DNA from: Thereva unica
Lineage: Eukaryota > Arthropoda > Insecta > Diptera > Therevidae
Length of the DNA stretch: 64,000 nt
Assembly: GCA_949987705.1 (NCBI GenBank)
Contig: OX465282.1
Coordinates: 10,094,501 to 10,158,500 of the forward strand
Direction of reading: 5' to 3'
Under the pieces are notes generated by a model, which did no database searches, was not told the DNA's origin, and saw only the letters and a program-made list of their open reading frames with translations. The position numbers and the translations under genes were made by a program. Of this stretch, positions 11,698 to 21,559 are shown piece after piece (position 1 is the stretch's first letter; every line of letters begins with the position of its first letter).

Positions 11698-12994
11698 ATG
11701 CGGCAATGCGGGAATGCGGGAATGCGGCAATGCGGGAATGCGGCAATGCGGGAATGCGGCCATGCGGGAATGCGGCAATGCGGGAATGCGGCAATGCGGG
11801 AATGCGGCAATGCGGGAATGCGGCAATGCGGGAATGCGGCAACGCGGCAATGCGGGAATGCAGCAATGCGGGAATGCGGCAATGCGGGAATGCGGCAATG
11901 CGGGAATGCGGCAATGCGGGAATGTGGCAATGCGGGAATGCGGGAATGCGGCAATGCGGGAATGCGGCAATGCGGCAATGCGGGAATGCGGCAATGCGGG
12001 AATGCGGGAATGCGGCAATGCGGCAATGCGGGAATTCGGGAATGCGGGAATGCGGGAATGCGGCAATGCGGGAATGCGGGAATGCGGCAATGCGGGAATG
12101 CGGGAATGCGGGAATGCGGCAATGCGGCAATGCGGGAATGCGGGAATGCGGCAATGCGGCAATGCGGCAATGCGGCAATGCGGGAATGCGGCAATGCGGG
12201 AATGCGGCAATGCGGGAATGCGGGAATGCAGCAATGCGGGAATGCAGCAATGCGGGAATGCGGGAATGCGGCCATGCGGGAATGCGGCAATGCGGGAATG
12301 CGGCAATGCGGCAATGCGGCAACGCGGCAATGCGGGAATGCGGGAATGCGGGAATGCAGCAATGCGGCAATGCGGCAATGCGGGAATGCGGGAATGCGGG
12401 AATGCGGGAATGCGGCAATGCGGGAATGCGGCAATGCGGGAATGCGGCAACGCGGCAATGCGGGAATGCGGGAATGCGGGAATGCAGCAATGCGGCAACG
12501 CGGCAATGCGGGAATGCGGGAATGCGGGAATGCGGGAATGCGGGAATGCGGCAATGCGGGAATGCGGCAATGCGGCAATGCGGCAATGCGGGAATGCGGG
12601 AATGCGGCAATGCGGGAATGCGGGAATGCGGGAATGCGGGAATGCGGGAATGCGGCAATGCGGCAATGCGGCAATGCGGCAATGCGGGAATGCGGCAATG
12701 CGGCAATGCGGGAATGCGGGAATGCGGGAATGCAGCAATGCGGCAATGCGGCAATGCGGGAATGCGGCAATGCGGGAATGCGGGAATGCGGGAATGCGGC
12801 AATGCGGGAATGCGGCAATGCGGCAATGCGGGAATGCGGCAATGCGGGAATGCGGCAATGCGGGAATGCGGGAATGCGGCAATGCGGCAATGCGGGAATG
12901 CGGCAATGCGGCAATGCGGGATTGCGGCAATGCGGGAATGCGGCAATGCGGGAATGCCGCAATGCGGGAATGCGGGAATGCGGCAATGCGGGAA
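11698..12994. repeat. 8-bp satellite array, forward (AATGCGGS)
   Basis: About 162 tandem copies of AATGCGGG or AATGCGGC, mixed in irregular order. Rare variants are CATGCGGG, AACGCGGC, AATGCAGC, AATGTGGC, AATTCGGG, AATGCCGC and ATTGCGGC. GC content is about 62%, far above the flanks. The unit and its complement contain no stop codon in any phase, so all six frames stay open; this is not evidence of coding. Confidence 0.97.
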
Positions 12995-13836
12995 TTGCTG
13001 CATTCCCGCATTGCCGCGTTGCCGCATTCCCGCATTGCCGCATTGCCGCATTCCCGCATTGCCGCATTCCCGCATGGCCGCATTCCCGCATTGCCGCATT
13101 CCCGCATTCCCGCATTGCCGCATTCCCGCATTGCCGCATTCCCGCATTGCCGCATTCCCGCATTCCCGCATCGCCGCGTTGCCGCATTGCTGCATTGCCG
13201 CGTTGCCGCATTCCCGCATTGCCGCATTCCCGCATTGCCGCATTGCTGCATTCCCGCATTGCCGCATTCCCGCATTCCCGCACTCCCGCATTGCCGCATT
13301 CCCGCATTCCCGCATTGCCGCATTGCTGCATTCCCGCATTGCCGCGTTGCCGCATTGCCGCATTCCCGCATTGCCGCGTTGCCGCATTGCCGCATTCCCG
13401 CATTGCCGCATTCCCGCATGGCCGCATTCCCGCATTCCCGCATTGCCGCATTCCCGCATTCCCGCATTCCCGCATTCCCGCATTGCCGCATTCCCGCATT
13501 GCCGCATTGCTGCATTCCCGCATTCCCGCATTGCCGCATTCCCGCATTCCCGCATTGCGGCATTCCCGCATTGCCGCATTCCCGCATTGCCGCAATCCCG
13601 CATTGCCGCATTGCCGCATTCCCGCATTCCCGCATTGCCGCATTGCCGCATTCCCGCATTGCCGCATTCCCGCATTGCCGCATTCCCGCATTGCCGCATT
13701 GCCGCATTCCCGCATTGCTGCATTCCCGCATTCCCGCATTCCCGCATTCCCGCATTGCTGCATTCCCGCATTGCCGCGTTGCCGCATTCCCGCATTGCCG
13801 CATTCCCGCATGGCCGCATTCCCGCATTGCCGCATT
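12995..13836. repeat. 8-bp satellite array, inverted (SCCGCATT)
   Basis: About 105 copies of the complementary unit, head-to-head with the forward array. The outermost units carry the same rare variants in the same order as the other array (CATGCGGG, then AACGCGGC, then AATGCAGC) but with fewer plain units between them. The two arrays are therefore homologous and have changed length independently. Confidence 0.97.
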
Positions 13837-14591
13837 CAGTTCCCAATAACCTGAGGTTATGTCTAAAAGTACCAAATAAGGCCATTTTTAGCATTAAAAT
13901 TGCTTATAGCTTCAAAACTATAGGCCGTAGCATAAAAGTTGTTGAACATTATTCATAGGAAATTGTCCAAGCTTTCCAATTTTGTAATAAAAAAATATCA
14001 ATTAGCTACTTTTTTTTGGAGAAAAAGGTGGTTGAAGTTGAAATTTTAATGAAGAAAAAAACAAAATTTTGACTTTGACGACACATAACTCTGGAAGTTG
14101 GTGGGTTTAAGCCTTAACTTTTACCGTTTCACATAGGCGGGGGTATTCTGCGTAGATTGGGGCCTTATTCAAGAAAATCTCTCACAGGGTTACAAAAATA
14201 CAGGGTGATATGTAAACCTCTACCAAAAAATTTCGAACTGATTGATTTGATATTTGACAGTAATATTAACGGTTTTCTAAAACTATATCAAAAATTCATT
14301 TAGACAGATTAATAGCTAACTAAAAGACGAACATTTTAAAAAAAACATGAGTACGGAAACTCAAATTTTCGGCCCGTTAGAGTAAATTGAATAGAAAAAA
14401 TTGTATTTTTTTGAAAAAATGAGACTTTTTGTTAAAAATTTAAAAAAAATGAAAATGAAATTTCAAAATCCGGCTAGAGGGATCGATAGGTAAATTCAAG
14501 ATGAACATTTAAAAAAAAAATTTTGTCAATAACTTAAAAATTACGACCTCTAGAGTAATTTGGGTGAAATATCAAAAATATCGCCACTGTG

Positions 14592-14596
14592 CGCCG
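14592..14596. repeat. 5-bp target duplication CGCCG (right)
   Basis: Direct copy of 10936-10940, immediately after the right end CGCCACTGTG of the foldback element. Confidence 0.6.
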
Positions 14597-15809
14597 GTGT
14601 TTATATTTCCAATTCTTTTGGTACGCGCTATAGCTTCCGTTTATTTTGCAGTTGAGGTGATAAGAATTTTAATATACAGCAGGAGCCATTTTCGTATTTT
14701 TGATTCCGAATAATATCGATGCTATCGATTGAAATTTCGCTATTTGAAACGACCAAAAGTTGGTTTTTTCAATACTGTTCCATAGATGTGATGCTTTCAA
14801 GCATGCATCCGTTCAGCTCATTTGCAGGCTTTGATCGAAGTATACCAGGCAAAGTTGAGCAAGTAGTGTCAGAGCGCCTACCATGGATTAGGTTTTCCTC
14901 GGAAATCTTGAAAAGCCCTGTCATGCGCTTCGACCTATTTTTTATAGGCCATGGTGCATTCGCTCCAAAGTAATAATTTTGCACGGATGTGGCAATACGG
15001 GAGTTTTTACTGATGTTACATGTAGGTGTTTCTCTCTGGTTCAAATTCAATAGGAACTTGGGTGCACAATACACTAAACATCCACCATCAAGTAGCGTTG
15101 ATGCAATTCCCGATGATGTCACACTTCACACTATGAATGGAGACAGTTAATACGTTCAATAAGCAACGTTTGGCAACATTGGGCGAACTTTTCAAACATT
15201 TAACGGCATGATAAAGAGTAATTTTTCCGTAAGAAATATGAAAAAAAATATGTCCCATGCAAAATTATTGTATGTTGAAAAATCAAGCACCTTGAAATCT
15301 ATGCAAATTTCCAGGTACCATAGCTCAAAAAGAAAAAGCGACGAACATCTGATTATTGAATTTGTCGTCTTTTTGGTTTCGAGACCTTTCATTTAAGCCA
15401 TACATTGCTAAAATCAGGCACATGCAGCCGAAGTTACTTCAATCCAAGTTCAGAGAACCGCGTCCTTCGCGATAAATCTGATTTTTTCAACAAAATTGTA
15501 CGGCAACTATCCGTAAATAAACTCCGATCGATCTGAAACTTTGGAAATCGTATTTTTTTCGGAAAAAAAACCAAAACAAAATGGATCTGACTTCTTTAGC
15601 AGAAATTTGAAGAGTACCTCCCATACAAAAGTTTCGGATTTTTCTATATCAGTACACTACAGCTACCCGAAGGTTTCGAGATAGCCTATATGTTATTCTG
15701 AAGTATGAGCTATATTATTGTAAAGTTTCATTAAAATCTATTCAGTAGTTTTTGCTTGAAAGAGTAACAAACATCCATACAAACATTCGCGTTTATAATA
15801 TTAGTAAGA

Positions 15810-16404
15810 TAGCCTATAGCAAAAAACCTGTGTGCGTTGCAAGGCTTTTAAATAAAAAAAAATTATGTGTGCGTTGTACGCGATAGGAAAAAAAAAACAA
15901 TAAATCTGGAAAAAAATTCCCTCTTCCCAATCTTATCGGTGATTCAATTAGAACAGCGTTATGTATTCAAGTAGATGCATCTAAACATGTAACTTCTCGG
16001 TGAATTGGAATTTTAACTTTCTCTTTTCGGTTAGCCGTTACACTGCTCCCTTCTTACTCAGTATTCGTCCCGAACACAGCTTCCTCCAGGTCCCGTTTTT
16101 TCCGATCGAACTTTTTGGAAGCGATAGATGACATCGTTTAACCTCGTGATGACAATGTAGGGGCGCACAAATTTGCAAACTTCGACTCTTTCTACCGTTT
16201 TTACTGTTTCTATACTGGTTAGAGGGAATTTTAGAAAGGAGGTGGGTCACAGCCCATACAAAATTACCCCAGGCCCGGCGCAAAAGAAAAGTATCTCAGA
16301 TTATCGGCTATAATAAGTATTGAATTTCTGTATAGTTGTTATATCCCGTAACTGTGGCTAAGGTGTTAATAATGCTATTTCTTTTTATTCGGGCGAAATG
16401 ACTA
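15810..16404. other. No gene recognised
   Basis: AT-rich spacer between the Helitron-like element and the next foldback-arm relative. Short open frames (for example 16038-16283 minus) show no family signal. Confidence 0.45.
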
Positions 16405-16745
16405 ATTAACCCTGTATTTTTGTAACGCCACCACATATCTTCATGAATAAGGTATCAGTGCACGCAGAATACTCCCACCTATCTAAAATTGTAAAAACGA
16501 CGGTACCACAATACCAATTTCCAGAGTTATGAGTCGTCAAAATCAAAATTTTGTTTTTTTTAACAAAAATGTCACTTTCAACCACCTTTTTCTCCAAAAT
16601 ATTCATAGTCAACTAATGTTTTTTTTTCCAGAATAAGAAAGCTTGGAGTTTTTCCTATGAATAATGTCCAAACAATTTTTATGCTACGGCCTTTACTTTC
16701 GAAGTTATAAGCAATTTAAATGCTAAAACTGGCCTTATTTGCGGA
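16405..16745 (+). repeat. Diverged relative of the foldback inner arm
   Basis: Same order and orientation as 11325-11660. Shared landmarks are CCTGTATTTTTGTAAC, CGCAGAATAC, CCAGAGTTAT, CAACCACCTTTTTCTCC, TTCCTATGAATAATG, TTATGCTACGGCCT and GGCCTTATTTG. There are many substitutions and no 8-bp array follows. The family is therefore older than the near-identical arms of the 10.9-14.6 kb copy. Confidence 0.85.
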
Positions 16746-16821
16746 AATTGCAAGCAATTTTGACTTCGATTTTTTTTCACTTAGTTCTTTTCGACATAAG
16801 CTTATGAAAAAGAGTACTAAA

Positions 16822-18228
16822 AAAGTACGAAATAACGCCAATCAATCAAAAAGAAAAACAACAATTCCAAATTATCTAAAGGAGTATGAGTTATACACAG
16901 CATACTGTATGATGAGCAGTACAGACCCAAAAACATATGATGAAGCTGTTGAAGATCCAGAATGGCAATGCGCTATAAATGATGAATTAAAAGCTGATGA
17001 AGTACTAGGTACGTGGGAAAAATGTGCATTGCCAAATAACAAAATTGCTATAGACACTAAATGGGTGTTTAAAACAAAAGATAATGGGAATAAAAAAGCT
17101 AGATTAGTTGCTAAAGGTTAACAAGAAGAGACAGACGAAATTGTGTATGCACCAGTAGCACGAATGTCAAGTGTAAGAATGATTGTATATTTAGCTTTGC
17201 AGAAGGATTGGCAGATAAAACAATTAGATGTACCAACGGCATTCTTAAATGGAAAAATAAGTAATGAAGTGTACATTAAATCACCTGTAGGTTTAGAAAA
17301 TGATCAGAAATGTGTGTACAAATTAAAAAGAGCTCTATATGGTCTGAAAGAAGCACCTAAATGCTGGAACGAGACATTTAACAACTTTGCTGAAAGAAAT
17401 GGATTCATCAGATGTAAGAGTGATTATTGTCTATACGTTAAAAAGAACTGTTACATGCTTATATGGGTAGACGATATAATATTAACTGGTGATGATGTGG
17501 AAGAAACCGAAAATTTATTGAAAGAAGAATTTAAAACAAGAGATTTGGGTATGTTGAATAACTTCATTGGTATAAAATTCGAACGTACAAATAAATGTAT
17601 AAAGATGTCACAACAGACGCATATCGATAAAGCCCTAAGAACATTTAATATGTCAGAGTGCAAAGGAGCAAAAACTCCAATGGTATTAAACTTCATGGTG
17701 AAAGAAGATGAAGAGATAATTGATGTACCGTACCGTGAAATCATAGGAAGTCTAATTTACATATCAATGGGAAGCAGACCAGATATCACATATAGCGTAT
17801 CATTTTTGAGTAGATTTTTGGATAAACCAACTCTAACAACATGGAATGCTGCAAAGAGAGTTTTGAGATACTTGAAGGAGACTAAAGAAATGTATCTAAT
17901 CTTCAAAAAAAATAAAAGTGTTGACTCTAAGATAACAGGATATGCCGACTCAGATTGGGGCGGAGATCCGAAAGACAGAAAAAGTGTTACAGGAGGAATA
18001 ATACTGTATTATAATAATCCGGTAGGGTGGCTATCAAAAAAACAACAAAGCGTGGCTTTGTCCTCCACGGAAGCAGAGTATATTGCAGCAGCAACGGTGT
18101 GTGCAGAATTAATGTCAATAAAAGCAATGTGTAGAGATTTGAAGGATGAGGAAAACAGCACAAAACTTTTTGTCGATAATATGGGAGCAATATCCAGTCC
18201 AGCATCTAAAGTGGTAAATGCAAATATA
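16822..18228 (+). pseudogene. Ty1/copia pol fragment (RT + RNase H)
   Basis: This is the C-terminal part of a copia retrotransposon polyprotein. Order: the integrase-RT linker (YLKEYELYTAYCM, TYDEAVEDPEWQ), the copia signature GTWEKC...DTKWVF...ARLVAKG, then RT motifs (YAPVARMSSVR, QLDVPTAFLNG, LYGLKEAPKCW, and WVDD as the catalytic box, usually YVDD). RNase H follows (GYADSDWGGDPKDRKSVTGG, ALSSTEAEYIA). A TAA at 17119-17121 sits where the family has an aromatic codon after VAKG. The 5' part (gag, protease, integrase) is absent. The 3' end breaks off soon after VDNMGAISS, before the usual HIDIRYH motif, and runs into an AT microsatellite. Inactive, but only one stop in about 470 codons suggests moderate age. 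Confidence 0.93.
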
Positions 18229-18248
18229 TTGGGGTTAAATAATAGTTA

Positions 18249-18330
18249 TAAAATAATAATAATAATAACAATAATAATAATAATTATAATTTATAATTAT
18301 AATATATATATATTAATAATTATATGGATA
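18249..18330. repeat. AT microsatellite (AAT-rich)
   Basis: Irregular ATA/AAT/TAT repeats immediately follow the broken end of the copia fragment and may mark the breakpoint. Confidence 0.85.
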
Positions 18331-18675
18331 TTATAGGGAACCGGTTATAATAAACAAAACAAATGTTAGAATGTGGCAACACCGTTCTTTAGAACATAAG
18401 AGAAAATTGAATGTATTGGTTTCAGTCTCAAGCTATCCGTTGCACAATAAAGAACTATAAGTAAGTAAGCTCCGACTTTTACTAATTCTTTCATAAAAAT
18501 CAACAATAAAAATTTATTACACAAAAATTACACGTATTCCTTACTTCTAAAATGGACACTGACACTTTTCTAATATGACGAAATTCATAAGTACATATAT
18601 TTTCCGCTGGCGTGGCACATCAGTTTTTTAAAGCTCATACGTACTACCATGTTCGCTCGCCACAGTACTCCCCCT

Positions 18676-19885
18676 CTAGTGGTAGCGTCCAGGTAACCTT
18701 ACGTGACGACCTGATGTAGTTTTCTTTACTTTTGGTAAAATTTCACTAAATGCCTTGTCTGTCGTCGTTGTGTTTCCTGATTCTCGATGTGTGGTTGAGT
18801 CTGTCTTGGCTGTTGATGGTAATGTTGTAACCGTCGTCGCGTCGCTTGCTGTTTCGCTTTCAGGTTCTGCAATTCCGAATGCCGCCTTTAGTCTATCAAT
18901 AGAAATTTTGGTGTGTCGATTATTCACGTTGATTACGTAGTACTTCGGGAAGCGTTCGATCACTATGTATGGACCGTCGTACGGGCTTTGTAACGGTGTT
19001 CTCACAGCATCATTCCTGATAAATACATACGAACTATTTCTTAATTCTTTTTGAATAAAGACTTTTCCTTTGGAATGATTGGAAAACTCGATTGGTTTAA
19101 TTTGTGCCATCAGTCGACGAAGTTCTTTAACAAATTCACAATCCGAATAGTTTGATCTGCTGGGTGAAAAAAATTCGCCGGGTAACTTTAGTGTTGATCC
19201 ATAAACTAATTCCGCGGGTGATGCATCTAAATCTGTTTTCGGAATCGCTCTTAATCCCAGCAAAATCATGGGTAGTGCCGATGACCAATTTTGATCGCCT
19301 TGACACTTGATGGCCGCCTTTAACGTTCTATGCCACCTTTCAATAATGCCGTTGGCCTGCGGGTGATAAGGTGTGGTCCTGAGGTGTTTTATATACCGAA
19401 GTTACATGACACACTCAACACGAACTGAGTTCAAATTTCGGTTCGGTTTGTGTCATCTAACCAGCGACCGACCGCTAAAATTGTGCCGAACGTGTTCTGA
19501 GTGGGTTCACAAGTTTTTGCTTGGTTGAGTACAATTTTCGGTCGGAGTATCATGTAACTAACGACTGTAAAATGAACCCAAAATTTAGATTGGAGTAAAG
19601 TGTTTTTTTAGGACATTATGAAAGAAAAGAACGTGTTAAAACTGTTAGATGGCAAAAAATATACAAATAAACACATTTATAAAATGCTTAAGAGTGAAAT
19701 ACGACGAACTGACATTTAACCAAACCGAAATGACAACTAAAAATCCATGTTCAGTATGTCATATAACACTCGACCGAATATACAAACTCAGATCGAGTTA
19801 AGTTCAGTTTGCTTTCGGTTTGTCATGTAACTCCGGTAATACCCAATAAGCAATTTAGCTCATGGAAGAGATTGGACTCGAATTA
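18676..19885 (-). pseudogene. Ty3/gypsy integrase C-terminus, interrupted
   Basis: Reading the minus strand, an integrase core fragment (FESNLFHELNCLLG, then HLRTTPYHPQANGIIERWHR with the catalytic-region Glu) continues through LGLRAIPKTDLDASPAELVYG to the C-terminal chromatin/DNA-binding part (LQSPYDGPYIVIERFPKYYV, SIDRLKAAFG) and a Thr/Ser-rich tail ending GRYH. A MITE (19396-19837) splits the core after LLG, and the frame shifts across the junction. The 191 codons downstream of the junction are otherwise open. Everything upstream (gag, protease, RT, RNase H) is missing. No LTR is recognised next to it. Confidence 0.9.
19396..19837. mobile_element. TA-flanked MITE inside gypsy integrase
   Basis: Inverted ends CCG(A/G)AGTTACATGACA (one mismatch), flanked by TA on both sides (19394-19395, 19838-19839), as for Tc1/mariner-type insertion. 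The 442-bp interior is non-coding, with repeated TTCGGT-containing motifs. It sits inside a recognisable integrase reading frame, so its boundaries are supported independently. Confidence 0.8.
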
Positions 19886-21559
19886 CTAGAGTTTGGTTTT
19901 AACTAAAAAGAGGGGAAATGATAGAACATTATTTATAAAATTTGGCAACGAGGTGCGCAGAACTGCTCAAATTTTTTGTGTCACGGAGTTTGAAAAATTC
20001 TATATTTAGGCAGAATTTTAATGACGCACTAAGGAGACGATGGGTTAATTCGGATTGTTACAGTGCACACAGTTGCATAAACCACTACTAGGAACATCTG
20101 AAATATCGCATTGTTTATAGAAAAAACAATTTTTTACATTTAATTTGTATCATAGCAAAAAACTCTTTGCATTTATTAACAATATAATTTACCTTCAAAG
20201 CTAAAAAACTATTGAAAATAGAACATTCGATAAATCGAGCACCGGTCCGAAATGGGTTAAAGGATTTGGGGGATGTTTCGACGCTCGAAATAGGAGATTT
20301 GTTCCGATACCTAAATATAACGAGCTGGATCTAAAATCTATCCTAGCTTTCACGGCGTACCTTAGTACAAATTTTGTTCCATCTCACGGCTTGGATAGCC
20401 CTACTGCTCCTATCTGCCTATCTAGCTTTAAAAATAAATCAACACGACGACAAATCGAAATGCAAATATACGTAAGCTTCCGTAATCCTAATATAGATAT
20501 TCAAAAATTTATAATTTATGCAGAAACGTATACCCATGAAATTTATAGATACAAGTCAGATAAATAATTTAATACAAACTTTTCCAATCCAGTCCGGCTA
20601 TTTTTAAATAAACATGTCTGCTGTAAAGTTTTGAAAAATAGAAACATATTCTATGATTTCATAACGAACGAATCTCACATCCGGCTCCATGTTGCCCTGG
20701 AGGACAAAGGCACTATTAACAAAACGATCACAATGGCATAGCAAAAGGAAAAAACTTTCTCTCTCTCTGGTATTCTCTATTTGTGTGGACATGTTTGTTT
20801 AGAAATTTGCAGCCCCGCCGCCACTTCCCCTTCGGCAGCGGTTCTCTAGACTACACTTCTTCTAGTAGGGAAGAAAAATAGCTCCAAGACCATTTGGGCG
20901 ATAGAATGATTTATTGTCGTGGGTGCTTTTTCCGAGAGTTTCTCCTCTTTATTCTGACCTCAAAGCATTGAAATCTCATACACAAGAAGTTGAATCTTTG
21001 GGGTTATCAAAGGCCAGTGGATCATCGATGTCGGTCTAAAAGGGACTTTTGAGCCAGTTTCATTGATGAAGTGCTCCTTATTCCCGTCATGTTTTAACAA
21101 TATAATGTGTACATGGCAAATTGATTTTTTAACAAAAATACGGGAACGGAACGAGTCCATTTTGGGCACTTTACGGATGTCAGCTGTCGTTCTAGATTTC
21201 TGTTTAAAGTGTTGAACTTCTGATTTAGTGATTTCAGTCCACACTACTCCTTGCTATATATGGATGTATGTGTGTCCATTGCAATATTCTATACATGCTT
21301 TGTACGTGGGGCCAGTTGCTAGTGACATGAGGGGGTCCTAAAATTAATTTCATATTATTTTATTACTTCGTTTATTGATTTTCCTATATAAAAAAAATAT
21401 CCTGGTACGGATAAGCACAGATTAGTAAAAATACTTTAATAGTGCTTTAATTTAAACTCACACAAAAATGTTTTAATTGAGTGTCTATTTTTTAAAGCTT
21501 TAATTAAATTTAAATAAATTTAAATAAACGACGACGACCACGGCAACGAAAAAGGCAAA
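19886..21559. other. No gene recognised
   Basis: AT-rich; no supported gene. The open frame at 20960-21244 (minus, 94 codons) shows no motif I know. Unexplained. Confidence 0.4.

Larger units (their letters stand above)
10941..14591. mobile_element. Giant foldback element, Transib-like ends, 8-bp array core
   Basis: A 3651-bp inverted-repeat element. The outer arms (10941-11697 and 13835-14591) are nearly identical reverse complements over about 757 bp. They begin CACAGTGGCGATA, a heptamer like the V(D)J signal and Transib termini. The core is two oppositely oriented arrays of an 8-bp unit that meet at about 12994/12995. It encodes no recognisable transposase, so it would depend on an enzyme in trans. 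The overall layout, long inverted arms with inner short direct repeats, resembles Drosophila Foldback elements. However, the 5-bp CGCCG flanks and CACAGTG ends point to Transib rather than to the superfamilies of known foldbacks. A matching nonamer at a 12- or 23-bp spacing is not evident. Confidence 0.8.
10591..15809 (-). mobile_element. Helitron-like non-autonomous element, split
   Basis: Reading the minus strand, the element starts TCTTACTAATATTATAAA (5' end at 15809) and ends GGGTTCCAGCTAG (3' end at 10591), with host A and T on either side. These match the 5'-TC and CTAG-3' ends and A|T insertion of Helitrons, and in detail the Lep1-like non-autonomous Helitrons of insects. Without the 3.65-kb foldback inserted at 10941-14591 it would be about 1.57 kb. 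No Rep/helicase coding is present. Confidence 0.65.

Noticed and set aside
11698..13836. CRISPR-like array
   Set aside because: Units are contiguous 8-mers without spacers, in an animal-type genome.
11575..13958. Six overlapping open frames of 718-766 codons on both strands with repeats such as CGNAGMRQ and IPALPHSR
   Set aside because: The 8-bp unit and its complement contain no stop codon in any phase, so every frame is open automatically. The proteins change character at the array junction and match no family.
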